The notes beneath the pieces were generated by a model. It made no database searches, was not told where the DNA came from, and saw only the letters and a list, made by a program, of their open reading frames with translations. Shown one piece after another: positions 53,004 through 61,045 of a stretch of 64,000 bases of DNA. The translations under genes were made by a program, and so were the position numbers. Numbering within the stretch: the first letter of the stretch is position 1; every line of letters starts with the position of its first letter. The stretch is from Clostridium sp. 28_17 (GTDB taxonomy: Bacteria > Bacillota > Clostridia > TANB77 > CAG-508), in contig MNRS01000017.1 of assembly GCA_001916065.1 (NCBI GenBank), positions 32,318 through 96,317 on the forward strand, given 5' to 3'.

Positions 53004-53378
53004 TTATATATCCATATTTAATTCTCTTAAAATTTTAGTTCTCAAATAATTCCAATTGAGTTTTGAAATATATTGCATAGACATACTACTCAATAAGCAA
53101 TTTTCTTTTGCAAATTTATTCCACTCTTGTACAGATGGAAAACTTTCTAATTGTTGTGTTACGATTTTCAGTTGCTTATATGACTGTTCATAATATACTT
53201 GCATTTCGCTATCAGCAGGATAGCTTATTCTTTGTATATTATTATAATATTCGTTTATTAACTTATCCATTTCATCGCTTATTTTTCTTGTTTCTTCTGC
53301 ATTTACTCCGTGTTTTTTGATGCTTTTATGCAATTTATTTCTCAAACTCTTTATTCTCTTTACATTATCTTGTTGCAT
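53004..53378 (-). CDS. Spo0E-like protein with C-terminal LLSS-motif extension
   Basis: 124 residues. Residues about 8-50 resemble Spo0E aspartyl-phosphate phosphatases: I..LRNKLHKSIKKHG, then ISDEMDKLINEYY in place of the SQ-x-LD-x-LI-x-x-Y motif (the SQ is SD here). The C-terminal part WNKFAKENCLLSSMSMQYIS resembles segments in the next two small proteins. Spo0E proteins dephosphorylate Spo0A-P and hold back sporulation; a prophage copy could do this for the phage, which is inference. Confidence 0.55.
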   Translation of the reverse strand: MQQDNVKRIKSLRNKLHKSIKKHGVNAEETRKISDEMDKLINEYYNNIQRISYPADSEMQVYYEQSYKQLKIVTQQLESFPSVQEWNKFAKENCLLSSMSMQYISKLNWNYLRTKILRELNMDI

Positions 53379-53673
53379 CTTTTTCCTCGTTTTTTCTTTT
53401 TAAGCCAATAATTTTCTTTATTTTATTCTTTAAAATTATTAAACGTTTGTCTGGAATTATTATAAACATTTCTTTTAAAAATTCAAACTCATTCTTACTA
53501 TGCTTTTGTAATATTTCTAATGTATTTTCTGTTATTTCATGAGAACACAAAGTAAGTGCGCTAAATAAACAATTTTGGTGAGCATACTCATCCCACTCTT
53601 CTCTTGTCACATACGGATTCTTTTTTATATATTTTATAAATTCTTTTTTACTTTTTTCATAATAATTAATCAT
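53365..53673 (-). CDS. Small prophage protein sharing the LLSS-type motif
   Basis: 102 residues with EEWDEYAHQNCLFSALTLCS at about 22-41, matching the extension of the Spo0E-like protein, then helices and a very basic tail (LKNKIKKIIGLKRKNEEKD). It overlaps the next gene by 14 nt. No Shine-Dalgarno is obvious. Function unknown. Confidence 0.5.
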   Translation of the reverse strand: MINYYEKSKKEFIKYIKKNPYVTREEWDEYAHQNCLFSALTLCSHEITENTLEILQKHSKNEFEFLKEMFIIIPDKRLIILKNKIKKIIGLKRKNEEKDATR

Positions 53674-53710
53674 ATTTATATTATTTACATTATTTTAAAA
53701 AATATTCAAA

Positions 53711-53729
53711 AAAAGTCCCATTCGGGACT
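53711..53729 (-). terminator. Terminator within the accessory cluster
   Basis: AGTCCC-gaat-GGGACT followed on the minus strand by TTTTTTTG. Confidence 0.85.
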
Positions 53730-53904
53730 ATTTCTCTTTTAGTATACTTGTAATTATGCTTTCATAACTTCTTTTTGACATAAATTGCAAACTCTGTATA
53801 CTTAATAAGTTAAATCTTTTTGCTAATTCTGTATATTGTTTTCTTGTTAGTCTTATTTTTAAATATTTCATCATTTGTAGTGATTTAATATATGCTTCGT
53901 TCAT
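53728..53904 (-). CDS. Small prophage protein, third member of the motif group
   Basis: 58 residues from ATG 53904 (GAGGTG, 6 nt). RKQYTELAKRFNLLSIQSLQ then FMSKRSYESIITSILKE aligns with the C-terminal motif of the two neighbouring proteins. No other domain. Confidence 0.55.
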   Translation of the reverse strand: MNEAYIKSLQMMKYLKIRLTRKQYTELAKRFNLLSIQSLQFMSKRSYESIITSILKEK

Positions 53905-53976
53905 ATTCATCACCTCTACATATATTGTAGCACATTATGTTAATTTTGTGTGTCGAATGGTGTCGATTTTATAGAT

Positions 53977-54138
53977 TTATTTTTTATTCATACCTTCGTT
54001 TAAAATTTTTTGTGTATCTTTTATACCTATTCCCAAATCTTCTATAATTTGTTCTGTATGCATAGAATAATTTAATCTTTGTAATGCAGTCATAATTCGT
54101 AGTTGATTCATTAATATTGTATTTTGAATTTCATCCAT
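53977..54138 (-). CDS. Small prophage protein, 53 aa
   Basis: From ATG 54138 (TGGAGG site; a longer upstream reading lacks one). All-helical: MDEIQNTILMNQLRIMTALQ then MHTEQIIEDLGIGIKDTQKI. Possibly a small regulator; no family recognised. Confidence 0.5.
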   Translation of the reverse strand: MDEIQNTILMNQLRIMTALQRLNYSMHTEQIIEDLGIGIKDTQKILNEGMNKK

Positions 54139-54301
54139 ATATAAAACCTCCATTTCTGTCAATATTATAACAGAAATTTTCTGTAATTTCAATTAAAAAA
54201 TGCTTATTTTTAGCCAAAAATCAAGCCTTCACAATCAATTTTAAGCCGTTTTATTTTTCAATCAATGTAATTATATACCTTGATTTTAAGCCATAAAACA
54301 C

Positions 54302-54343
54302 AAAAAAGAGGTAAATTGAAATTAATCAATTTACCTCTTTTTT
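54302..54343. terminator. Strong terminator after the amidase gene
   Basis: 17-bp perfect stem AAAAAAGAGGTAAATTG with an 8-nt loop, U-tracts on both strands. Just beyond it (54235-54297) TTTTAAGCC occurs twice in near-direct repeats; 54193-54301 has no gene. Confidence 0.92.
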
Positions 54344-55090
54344 TTATCTAACTCCACCTGTCCATTTAGCAAATCCTATCTTGTAATTATTTGTTCCGTC
54401 TATTTTATATCTTACCATTGGTCTATTATTAAATATTCCAAAACAATCACATTCTTCGTATGGTGATAAACTTCCTATTACTTTTGTTAAACTTGTATCT
54501 GCATATATAATTTCTTTTGTTGAACCGTTTTTATATCTTCTCACTGGTTCATCACTCCCTTCAACTTTTGATACTGCTACTGTAGTTGTAGCCTGTCCTA
54601 ATTTATTTGCTACATCATTCTTAAATTGTATCCAAGCCTGTTCATTTCTTACATAATATCTTGGACATTCTTTTCCAGTCACATCGTAGTGTCTTATAAT
54701 TGCATCTATACCTAAGTTATATCTTTTACATATATCTACACATAATTCTACTAAACTATTATATGTATTATCATTGAACTTTCCGTCCCAATCTGGATGG
54801 CAATCTTCTATTCCTATAGATTTTCTGTTCATACTATAAGAACCTGAATGGAAAGCAACTTCATTTTCTGGTATACATCTTATTATTTCACCGTTTAAAC
54901 CGATTATATAATGAGATGAAGCATATGTTTTATGTGATGTTGCTAAACTCTCAAAATAGTTTCTGTTGGCTATTGCACTTGAATTTGCATTACCAACCCA
55001 ATGAACTACAATTTTTTGTATAGTTCCTTGTTTTTCTCCACTTCTTGAATATGGATTTATTGTTAATAGTCTTTCTTCTATATTATTCAT
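54344..55090 (-). CDS. Phage endolysin: N-acetylmuramoyl-L-alanine amidase
   Basis: 248 residues from ATG 55090 (GAGGTG site). Amidase_2/PGRP-type zinc domain (about 15-165): KIVVHWVGNANSS, SSHYIIGLNGEI, EVAFHSGSYSMN, IRHYDVTGKECPRYY carry the His/His/Cys ligands. The C-terminal 75 residues (RRYKNGSTKEIIYADTSL, CFGIFNNRPMVRYKI) form a wall-binding domain. Cuts peptidoglycan for release after holin opens the membrane. Confidence 0.93.
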   Translation of the reverse strand: MNNIEERLLTINPYSRSGEKQGTIQKIVVHWVGNANSSAIANRNYFESLATSHKTYASSHYIIGLNGEIIRCIPENEVAFHSGSYSMNRKSIGIEDCHPDWDGKFNDNTYNSLVELCVDICKRYNLGIDAIIRHYDVTGKECPRYYVRNEQAWIQFKNDVANKLGQATTTVAVSKVEGSDEPVRRYKNGSTKEIIYADTSLTKVIGSLSPYEECDCFGIFNNRPMVRYKIDGTNNYKIGFAKWTGGVR

Positions 55091-55151
55091 TTGCTTCACC
55101 TCTTGTATCTTCTTCTGCAAGTTCCATTGTTTCTACAATTTCTTCTTCCAT
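55083..55151 (-). CDS. 22-residue ORF between holin and amidase
   Basis: Acidic peptide MEEEIVETMELAEEDTRGEA plus NE. A near-perfect AAGGGGG ribosome site precedes it, and its end overlaps the amidase start by 8 nt, so it may be a coupling leader peptide rather than a functional protein. Confidence 0.4.
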   Translation of the reverse strand: MEEEIVETMELAEEDTRGEANE

Positions 55152-55153
55152 AA

Positions 55154-55504
55154 TTATTCCCCCTTGTCATTGTTTAGTTTTTCTTTTAACTTGTCTGGCA
55201 TTTTTACACCTAATTTATCACAATTCTCTGCTAAACTAGATATTTCCATAAAACATATGTATCCTACTGTAAAATATAATATTAGTTCTGTTCCTAGTGC
55301 AAATTTTGTTAGTATCCCTACTAGCACATACACTAGTTCTCCAAATTTTTTAGATAGTCCTGCTCTCATTTTTGCACTTTTAAAATCATTGTTTTTCCAA
55401 GCAATTACAACTCCTGTCAAAACATCAATTATTATTAAAAGCATTGGTGCTAATATTGCCCACCAAAGGTTTGTGAAATGTATATTTTGCATTATTTCAT
55501 TCAT
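55154..55504 (-). CDS. Phage holin (toxin secretion/phage lysis family)
   Basis: 116 residues with three membrane helices (about 12-32, 55-75, 78-95) and the family motif IIIDVLTGVVIAWKNNDFKS and SSLAENCDKLGVKMPDKLK. Forms the membrane hole that frees the endolysin. Directly upstream of the lysin, usual order. Confidence 0.93.
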   Translation of the reverse strand: MNEIMQNIHFTNLWWAILAPMLLIIIDVLTGVVIAWKNNDFKSAKMRAGLSKKFGELVYVLVGILTKFALGTELILYFTVGYICFMEISSLAENCDKLGVKMPDKLKEKLNNDKGE

Positions 55505-55513
55505 TTTTTACTC

Positions 55514-55717
55514 CTATTCTGCTACTTCTGTAGCTTCTATATTTTTTTCGTTTTCTTCAACTTCTACATATGTATCTTCTACTAGTAATGTTAATTCACT
55601 ATATTCTTCATCACTGATTTTGCTCATAGCATAAAATACATTTAGTTTGTTTTCAATATCTGCTTTTTCTTTGTAGTATTTTTTTGTTATTAGTTTCTTT
55701 AATAATTCTACTATCAT
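55514..55717 (-). CDS. XkdX-like small phage protein
   Basis: 67 residues. KKLITKKYYKEKADIENKLN and MSKISDEEYSELTLLVEDTY resemble the XkdX family found just before holin genes; the tail is Glu-rich. Role unknown. Confidence 0.55.
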   Translation of the reverse strand: MIVELLKKLITKKYYKEKADIENKLNVFYAMSKISDEEYSELTLLVEDTYVEVEENEKNIEATEVAE

Positions 55718-57982
55718 TTATTCCACCTCACTTTCTACTTCTTTTTGCAAGTTATCTAATAGCATTGCACTTGTTTGTGTTGTACTTAACAACTGCTTTA
55801 TTTCGTCTATTTCATTTTGCATTTTTTGATTTTGTGTTTCTTGGTCTTTTACATAGTCTAAACTCAATATTGCTTTACTATCTGTTGTTATGTTTGTTAC
55901 GTTTTTATATGTTCTTGCATTGTTTAGTTCTTTTGCTACTGCTTTTTGTTCGTCTGTGAATTTTTGTCTTATTGGTGTTCGTAATTGAAAATACAAAACC
56001 AAAGGTTGTCCTGAATTATACATTTCTGATAATTTATTTTTCCACTCTTCTAGAGTTGTTATTGTAGAATTAGAACCTAAACAAAATCTAAAATCAGAAT
56101 GCGTTGTAGTAATATTAGCTATATCAAATGCCATTACATCTTGTTCCCATATAGAGCCTATCTGCTTAAAATAGTTGCATAACCCTTTTGCATTTTCTGG
56201 TACTGCAAATTTAGATGATATATCACAAGGTGAAAAATAAAAAGTAGGATATTTATTACCAGATTTATTCCAAAGCTCTGTTCCATCAAATATTTTCTTT
56301 CCCCACACATGAACTTCTTCTTCGTTGTCATAATCAAGATAATCGTTTTCTAACATTTCAGTCTGCGTTGGCATTATGTATGATTGCTCTTCGTGTTGTT
56401 CGAATGAACTTTCTGTTGAGCTTTCTTCTATTTGAAAACTTTCTTTTATACTATCGTTCAATGTAGAATTAACAAACCAAATATATATGCCAGAATCGTC
56501 ACATATAAATTTCTTAGAATTAATTTCTTGTCCATTTAAAACTGTCATTCCTTGCGTTACATCTAAAGTATCTATTTTTCCGATTCTATTTCTATCTAGA
56601 TTGACTTTGCAACTGCGTGTATATTCTTTTCCTTTTTCTGCATAAAATAAAAATGATTCTGAATTATTATCAATTTTTATTTTAAAATCACTTATACTAA
56701 AATATCCTTTTACATTTTTTATTGCCAAATTCTTATTACATTTAGTTACTTTAACACAACCTTGTCCATATTTGCTGTACGGTGTGGCTACTTTACCTTT
56801 TTCTAATTTTATTTTTTCTCTTGTTACTACTTTGCCCCTAACTGATACACTATAAGCAATTTTCATATACTTAGCATTGCTTACAACTTCAAATGTATTA
56901 TTAAATGTACCACGAAGGCCACATGACTTTCCTGATATAAATTTTTTATTTTCATCATAATAACATACTGTTACTTGAAAATAATCTGAACTACTCTCCC
57001 ATCCAAAAGTATACGTTTTGTTTAATATTTCTATAAAATCTGAACATTTCCAAGAATTGTTTGAAATTATTTCACCTGTTTTTTCATTTAAAAATCCATC
57101 TTTCACAGCGGCTATATCAAACTCATTCACATTACTACCAACAGACTTAATCTCACTTTTGTAATCTGGTGATGGACTTGCTCCGTATTGTTCGTATTTC
57201 GTTGCACTAGCACTAGCATTTTTTATAAGTTCTAGTTGCGGTTTAAATACAATATTATTTAGTGTTACTCCTTTTCTTACTACAATTCTTCCTTTTATTA
57301 GTTTTGACTCTGTATATGTTTTTACAGAACCATCTGATGTACTTATTAAATTTCCAGTTGCATATGCAGAACCATCTGTATTATAACAATCTACGTATGT
57401 AAAAAATGTATCTTTACTTTCATCATTTCTACCATCACTTAACTTATATGTGCCTGCTGCAATTGTTGTGAATTTACTACCTAAATAAACTACAATTGCA
57501 TCTGTAGCAGTTCCATTTGCTTTTATTATACCTTTTGAGTCTTTTGTAAATGTGACTCCATTTACTGTTCCTTTATCTGTATCATTTAATAAGAGATTCT
57601 TTCCACTTCTCGTCTCTTGCTCACTGTTTCCACTTATTCCAATGATGCTTCTACAGTTGCTACTGTCTTCTACGTGTATGTATTCTCCGCTTGCTTGTCC
57701 TCGTATGCTTGCTTGATAAAAGTCTTCTTGTGATTCTTTTAACTCTTTTTCTAGTTCTGTTATTTTATTACTTGATGTTTCTGTGTTTTCTTGTAGTTGT
57801 CCTATATTTGTATCTTGTTCTTTATTCTTTGAGTTTATGTTTGATATGTCTGTATTGACTTTTTTTGCATTTTCATTTATTTTATCCCAGTTTCCATTTA
57901 AGTAATTTTCTATATCAAACTTTTCTGTATTTGTCTCTACATTATCGTGTTTTTTTAACTTTAAAAAATCAGTTTCACTCAT
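55718..57982 (-). CDS. Phage receptor-binding/tail fibre protein
   Basis: 754 residues. An N-terminal domain (about 1-100) ends in a coiled coil (NINSKNKEQDTNIGQLQENT) for trimerisation; carbohydrate-binding-like beta domains follow, with repeated RSGKNLL / KGTVNGVTFTKDSKGIIKAN-type and GCVKVTKCNKNLAI segments, and a C-terminal coiled coil. Overlaps the preceding tail gene by 4 nt. Likely determines host binding. Confidence 0.75.
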   Translation of the reverse strand: MSETDFLKLKKHDNVETNTEKFDIENYLNGNWDKINENAKKVNTDISNINSKNKEQDTNIGQLQENTETSSNKITELEKELKESQEDFYQASIRGQASGEYIHVEDSSNCRSIIGISGNSEQETRSGKNLLLNDTDKGTVNGVTFTKDSKGIIKANGTATDAIVVYLGSKFTTIAAGTYKLSDGRNDESKDTFFTYVDCYNTDGSAYATGNLISTSDGSVKTYTESKLIKGRIVVRKGVTLNNIVFKPQLELIKNASASATKYEQYGASPSPDYKSEIKSVGSNVNEFDIAAVKDGFLNEKTGEIISNNSWKCSDFIEILNKTYTFGWESSSDYFQVTVCYYDENKKFISGKSCGLRGTFNNTFEVVSNAKYMKIAYSVSVRGKVVTREKIKLEKGKVATPYSKYGQGCVKVTKCNKNLAIKNVKGYFSISDFKIKIDNNSESFLFYAEKGKEYTRSCKVNLDRNRIGKIDTLDVTQGMTVLNGQEINSKKFICDDSGIYIWFVNSTLNDSIKESFQIEESSTESSFEQHEEQSYIMPTQTEMLENDYLDYDNEEEVHVWGKKIFDGTELWNKSGNKYPTFYFSPCDISSKFAVPENAKGLCNYFKQIGSIWEQDVMAFDIANITTTHSDFRFCLGSNSTITTLEEWKNKLSEMYNSGQPLVLYFQLRTPIRQKFTDEQKAVAKELNNARTYKNVTNITTDSKAILSLDYVKDQETQNQKMQNEIDEIKQLLSTTQTSAMLLDNLQKEVESEVE

Positions 57983-60645
57983 TTATTTACCTCCTTTTCA
58001 AGAGTTTCTATTCTTTGTATTAAACTTTGTATTAATTCATCTTTTTGTTTGTCTTTTGCTTGTAATTTTTCAATTTGTTCTTGTTGTTCTTGTATTGCTT
58101 TATATGCAATAGAAATCATGTTATATGTATTTGCACCAATTTCTTTTCCATTTTCATCTACTGCTGTCAACTCTTTTGAATATTTATATTTATCACCAAT
58201 TACAAAACCAATACTTTCTTTACTTGTACTATTATCTGTTTTATAATTAAATTTATAAATATCCGTATCTTTTATTATTTTTATTGCATTATCTGTATAT
58301 CTTTTAATATTCTTTTTTGTTTCTTCTCTTGAATTATTTATAAAAGCCTTACCACTTACATATCCATCAGTACAATTAATTCCTTTATATGCTGTTAAAT
58401 TTTCTGTACTTGTTATATCTCCTTCAATATAAACATGTTTTCCTGTTATATCTCCAATATCTGTAAACAAACATTCTCCTATTTTAAAACTATTACTTCC
58501 TGCTTGATTTGCATAAAAAGAAATATTCCCTAATATATCAATTGCGGGATAATCCACTACATTTTGTGGTCGTATATTCATCAATATTGTGCCTGTTCCT
58601 GTATCTTCAAATGTTACATTTCCCATTGCAACATCACCGCTTATGAAAATGTCTCCTGTTTTTATTCCCGTTCCAATTCCATCTAAAATCAGATTACAAG
58701 CACTTAAAACTAATTCTCCAGAAGAAGCATCACTATTTTTAGGTCCCATAGAAAAATTTTTTATATACAGGATTGGCCAAAACTTTCCATCACTTTTTGT
58801 TGTTATTCCCCAAGCCATACCATCAGATATTTCTTTATCATATTCTCCTGATACCCCAAAACTTATATAATTTTGATTATCAATTGCATTTACACCCATT
58901 TCTCCAAATTCAGTTCCATCTTCTTTGTAAAAATGTTGTCCCGTCTTATCCAATGCCATCATTACTTTTTTGTCTTTGTCCAATATTGCCAAACTTGCAT
59001 TATTGTTTATTATCATCATTTGAATAAAATCTGATATTTGATTCCAAGCAACTTTTACATGTTCATAGTTTTGTTCTATTGCCGTGCCAAGTTTACTTGT
59101 TTCTGTATAACCTTTTAACTTGTCATCTGTATTAGAATTTGCACTTTTTATTGCTTCTTGTTTAGCATTTGATGTTTCTGTTTTTGTTGAATATGTTTTA
59201 CTTACTTCACTTATTGTACTTTCTGCTGTTTGAGTTATTTTATTTTCTGTTTGTGTTTTTGTATAATAATTATTACTTAAATTTTTATTTGTGCTATCAG
59301 CTGTACTTTTTGCAGTCTCCGCCGTGCTTTTCGCAGTATCTGCTGTAGTTTGCGCTTTATCAGCCTTACCATCTACTGTTTTTACTTCTGTTTTTACTTC
59401 ACTTACACTTTGTGTTATTCCGCTTATATCTTGTTCATGTTTTGTTATTTTTTTAGAATTTTCAGTTGTTTCTTCAACTAAGTCTTGTATTTTTCCTTCA
59501 TTTTTTTTTGCCAGTCTTTCAACTTTTAAAGTTTTCTTTTCTTCTTTTGTTGTAACCTTATATTCTGTATTTGTCTCGTCTGGTAATTCCGCTTCTATAT
59601 CACTTGATATTCCAGTATTAATTGTTATATTTGCTTTCAAATAATAAGACTTATATAAACTATCTTCTTTATCTCCTAATTCTATACATGCACATGGTTT
59701 TAACCACATTACACCAACATCAGAAGCCTCAAAAGAATAATATTCAAGTCCCTTTATCTGTTCAAACATTCCTTTAATAACTTTTTCCCTTTGAAATTCA
59801 ATAAATTCATTTTCATCAAATCTAATTTCACATCTTCCATTTTGTGCTATGCTCTTTTCGTCTATTTCTTCAATATTGTCTTCTACATCTCCACGACCTA
59901 AAACCAGTGCATTTGCAGGTCCAAATTTTTCTTTTATTGTTAAATCTGTCAAATAAGATTTGTCTATTTTTTCTATAGCATCATTACTTACTTTATATAA
60001 ATTCAATTTATTATCTTCTATAAATGCGGTTGTCAATGTTGCCTGTGCTACTTTTTCTAAAACATCTCTATATGTTAATTCCTGTGTTGTGAAAAAATCT
60101 TCTTCAACATCTAAATCAGCATTATAAAAGTCTGTGGAATATAATTCTACTCCACAGACTTCACACATTTTTTGTACCAATTTTAACATTTTGCAAGGAT
60201 ATATTAATTGCAATTCTGACTGTTTAAACGTTTTCATAAATCTAATCATTCTGTCATATCCTGTTACTGTTATTTCATCTTTTTTCTTGCTATCTTCGAC
60301 ATCTTTTATAAAATAATTTCCCAAATCTATATATTCAAATTTGTTATTAATAAATAGTCCATATTGGAAATTAATATCTTTGTCCTTTATTTCATTTGCA
60401 TTTTTTACAGTAATTTCAACTTGCTTCATTATTGTTTTAAACAATTGACCATCAAAACTATATTTTAGTTCTTTTGCTATTATTACTTTCTGTTTTCTTA
60501 ATTTCCAAACTGGCAATGCATTAAAAATATGGACTGGCATCATATGTATTTCTTTAACTGTTAATTCACCATCACATATACTTAATTTTATATTTTGTTG
60601 TTTTATCTTTTTCGTTATGTTCTTAAATTCATTACTTACACTCAT
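57979..60645 (-). CDS. Phage tail/baseplate protein with S74-type chaperone domain
   Basis: 888 residues. The N-terminal 330 residues look like a siphophage tail-associated (Tal/Prophage_tail) domain; a coiled coil of DKAQTTADTAKSTAETAKST heptads follows (about 430-500); a beta-rich fibre; and near 768 NNSREETKKNIKRY begins an intramolecular-chaperone (peptidase S74) domain with KFNYKTDNSTSKESIGFVIG. The Ser there would be the self-cleavage nucleophile; the final coiled coil is released in known members. Confidence 0.82.
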   Translation of the reverse strand: MSVSNEFKNITKKIKQQNIKLSICDGELTVKEIHMMPVHIFNALPVWKLRKQKVIIAKELKYSFDGQLFKTIMKQVEITVKNANEIKDKDINFQYGLFINNKFEYIDLGNYFIKDVEDSKKKDEITVTGYDRMIRFMKTFKQSELQLIYPCKMLKLVQKMCEVCGVELYSTDFYNADLDVEEDFFTTQELTYRDVLEKVAQATLTTAFIEDNKLNLYKVSNDAIEKIDKSYLTDLTIKEKFGPANALVLGRGDVEDNIEEIDEKSIAQNGRCEIRFDENEFIEFQREKVIKGMFEQIKGLEYYSFEASDVGVMWLKPCACIELGDKEDSLYKSYYLKANITINTGISSDIEAELPDETNTEYKVTTKEEKKTLKVERLAKKNEGKIQDLVEETTENSKKITKHEQDISGITQSVSEVKTEVKTVDGKADKAQTTADTAKSTAETAKSTADSTNKNLSNNYYTKTQTENKITQTAESTISEVSKTYSTKTETSNAKQEAIKSANSNTDDKLKGYTETSKLGTAIEQNYEHVKVAWNQISDFIQMMIINNNASLAILDKDKKVMMALDKTGQHFYKEDGTEFGEMGVNAIDNQNYISFGVSGEYDKEISDGMAWGITTKSDGKFWPILYIKNFSMGPKNSDASSGELVLSACNLILDGIGTGIKTGDIFISGDVAMGNVTFEDTGTGTILMNIRPQNVVDYPAIDILGNISFYANQAGSNSFKIGECLFTDIGDITGKHVYIEGDITSTENLTAYKGINCTDGYVSGKAFINNSREETKKNIKRYTDNAIKIIKDTDIYKFNYKTDNSTSKESIGFVIGDKYKYSKELTAVDENGKEIGANTYNMISIAYKAIQEQQEQIEKLQAKDKQKDELIQSLIQRIETLEKEVNK

Positions 60646-61043
60646 GTTAATTGTGGCCTCCTATCTATTGCAGTCAACATTACTGAAAATTCATTCCAAT
60701 AACCACCACACGCAAGTGGACTACTTTTTATTGCCTGACCATTGTAAAAATCTTCTGAAAATAAATCACCTTGTTTATAATTACTCATGTCCTTTTCTAA
60801 TGAAAATTGAACATCACTTAAAAAAGGATGTTCAAGCAATTTTTTTATTAAATTATATTCTTCATCTGATACTATCCCAAACTTTATTTCTAAAGTTGTA
60901 AAATATCCAATAAAAGTACCACTATAATGTCCATCTAATGTATTTCTTCCAGTTCCATCACCCCAAAGAGGCTCTGGTCCAGGAATTAATTCAATAATTC
61001 CTGGTACTTGAATATTATTTACTATTAATTTTGGTTCATACAT
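60642..61043 (-). CDS. Short phage tail protein (distal-tail-like)
   Basis: 133 residues. PEPLWGDGTGRNTLDGHYSG and the EIKFGIVSDEEYNLIKKLL region are typical of small proteins between tape measure and Tal genes in Firmicute siphophages. Overlaps the next gene by 4 nt (ATGA). Confidence 0.6.
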   Translation of the reverse strand: MYEPKLIVNNIQVPGIIELIPGPEPLWGDGTGRNTLDGHYSGTFIGYFTTLEIKFGIVSDEEYNLIKKLLEHPFLSDVQFSLEKDMSNYKQGDLFSEDFYNGQAIKSSPLACGGYWNEFSVMLTAIDRRPQLT

Positions 61044-61045
61044 AT

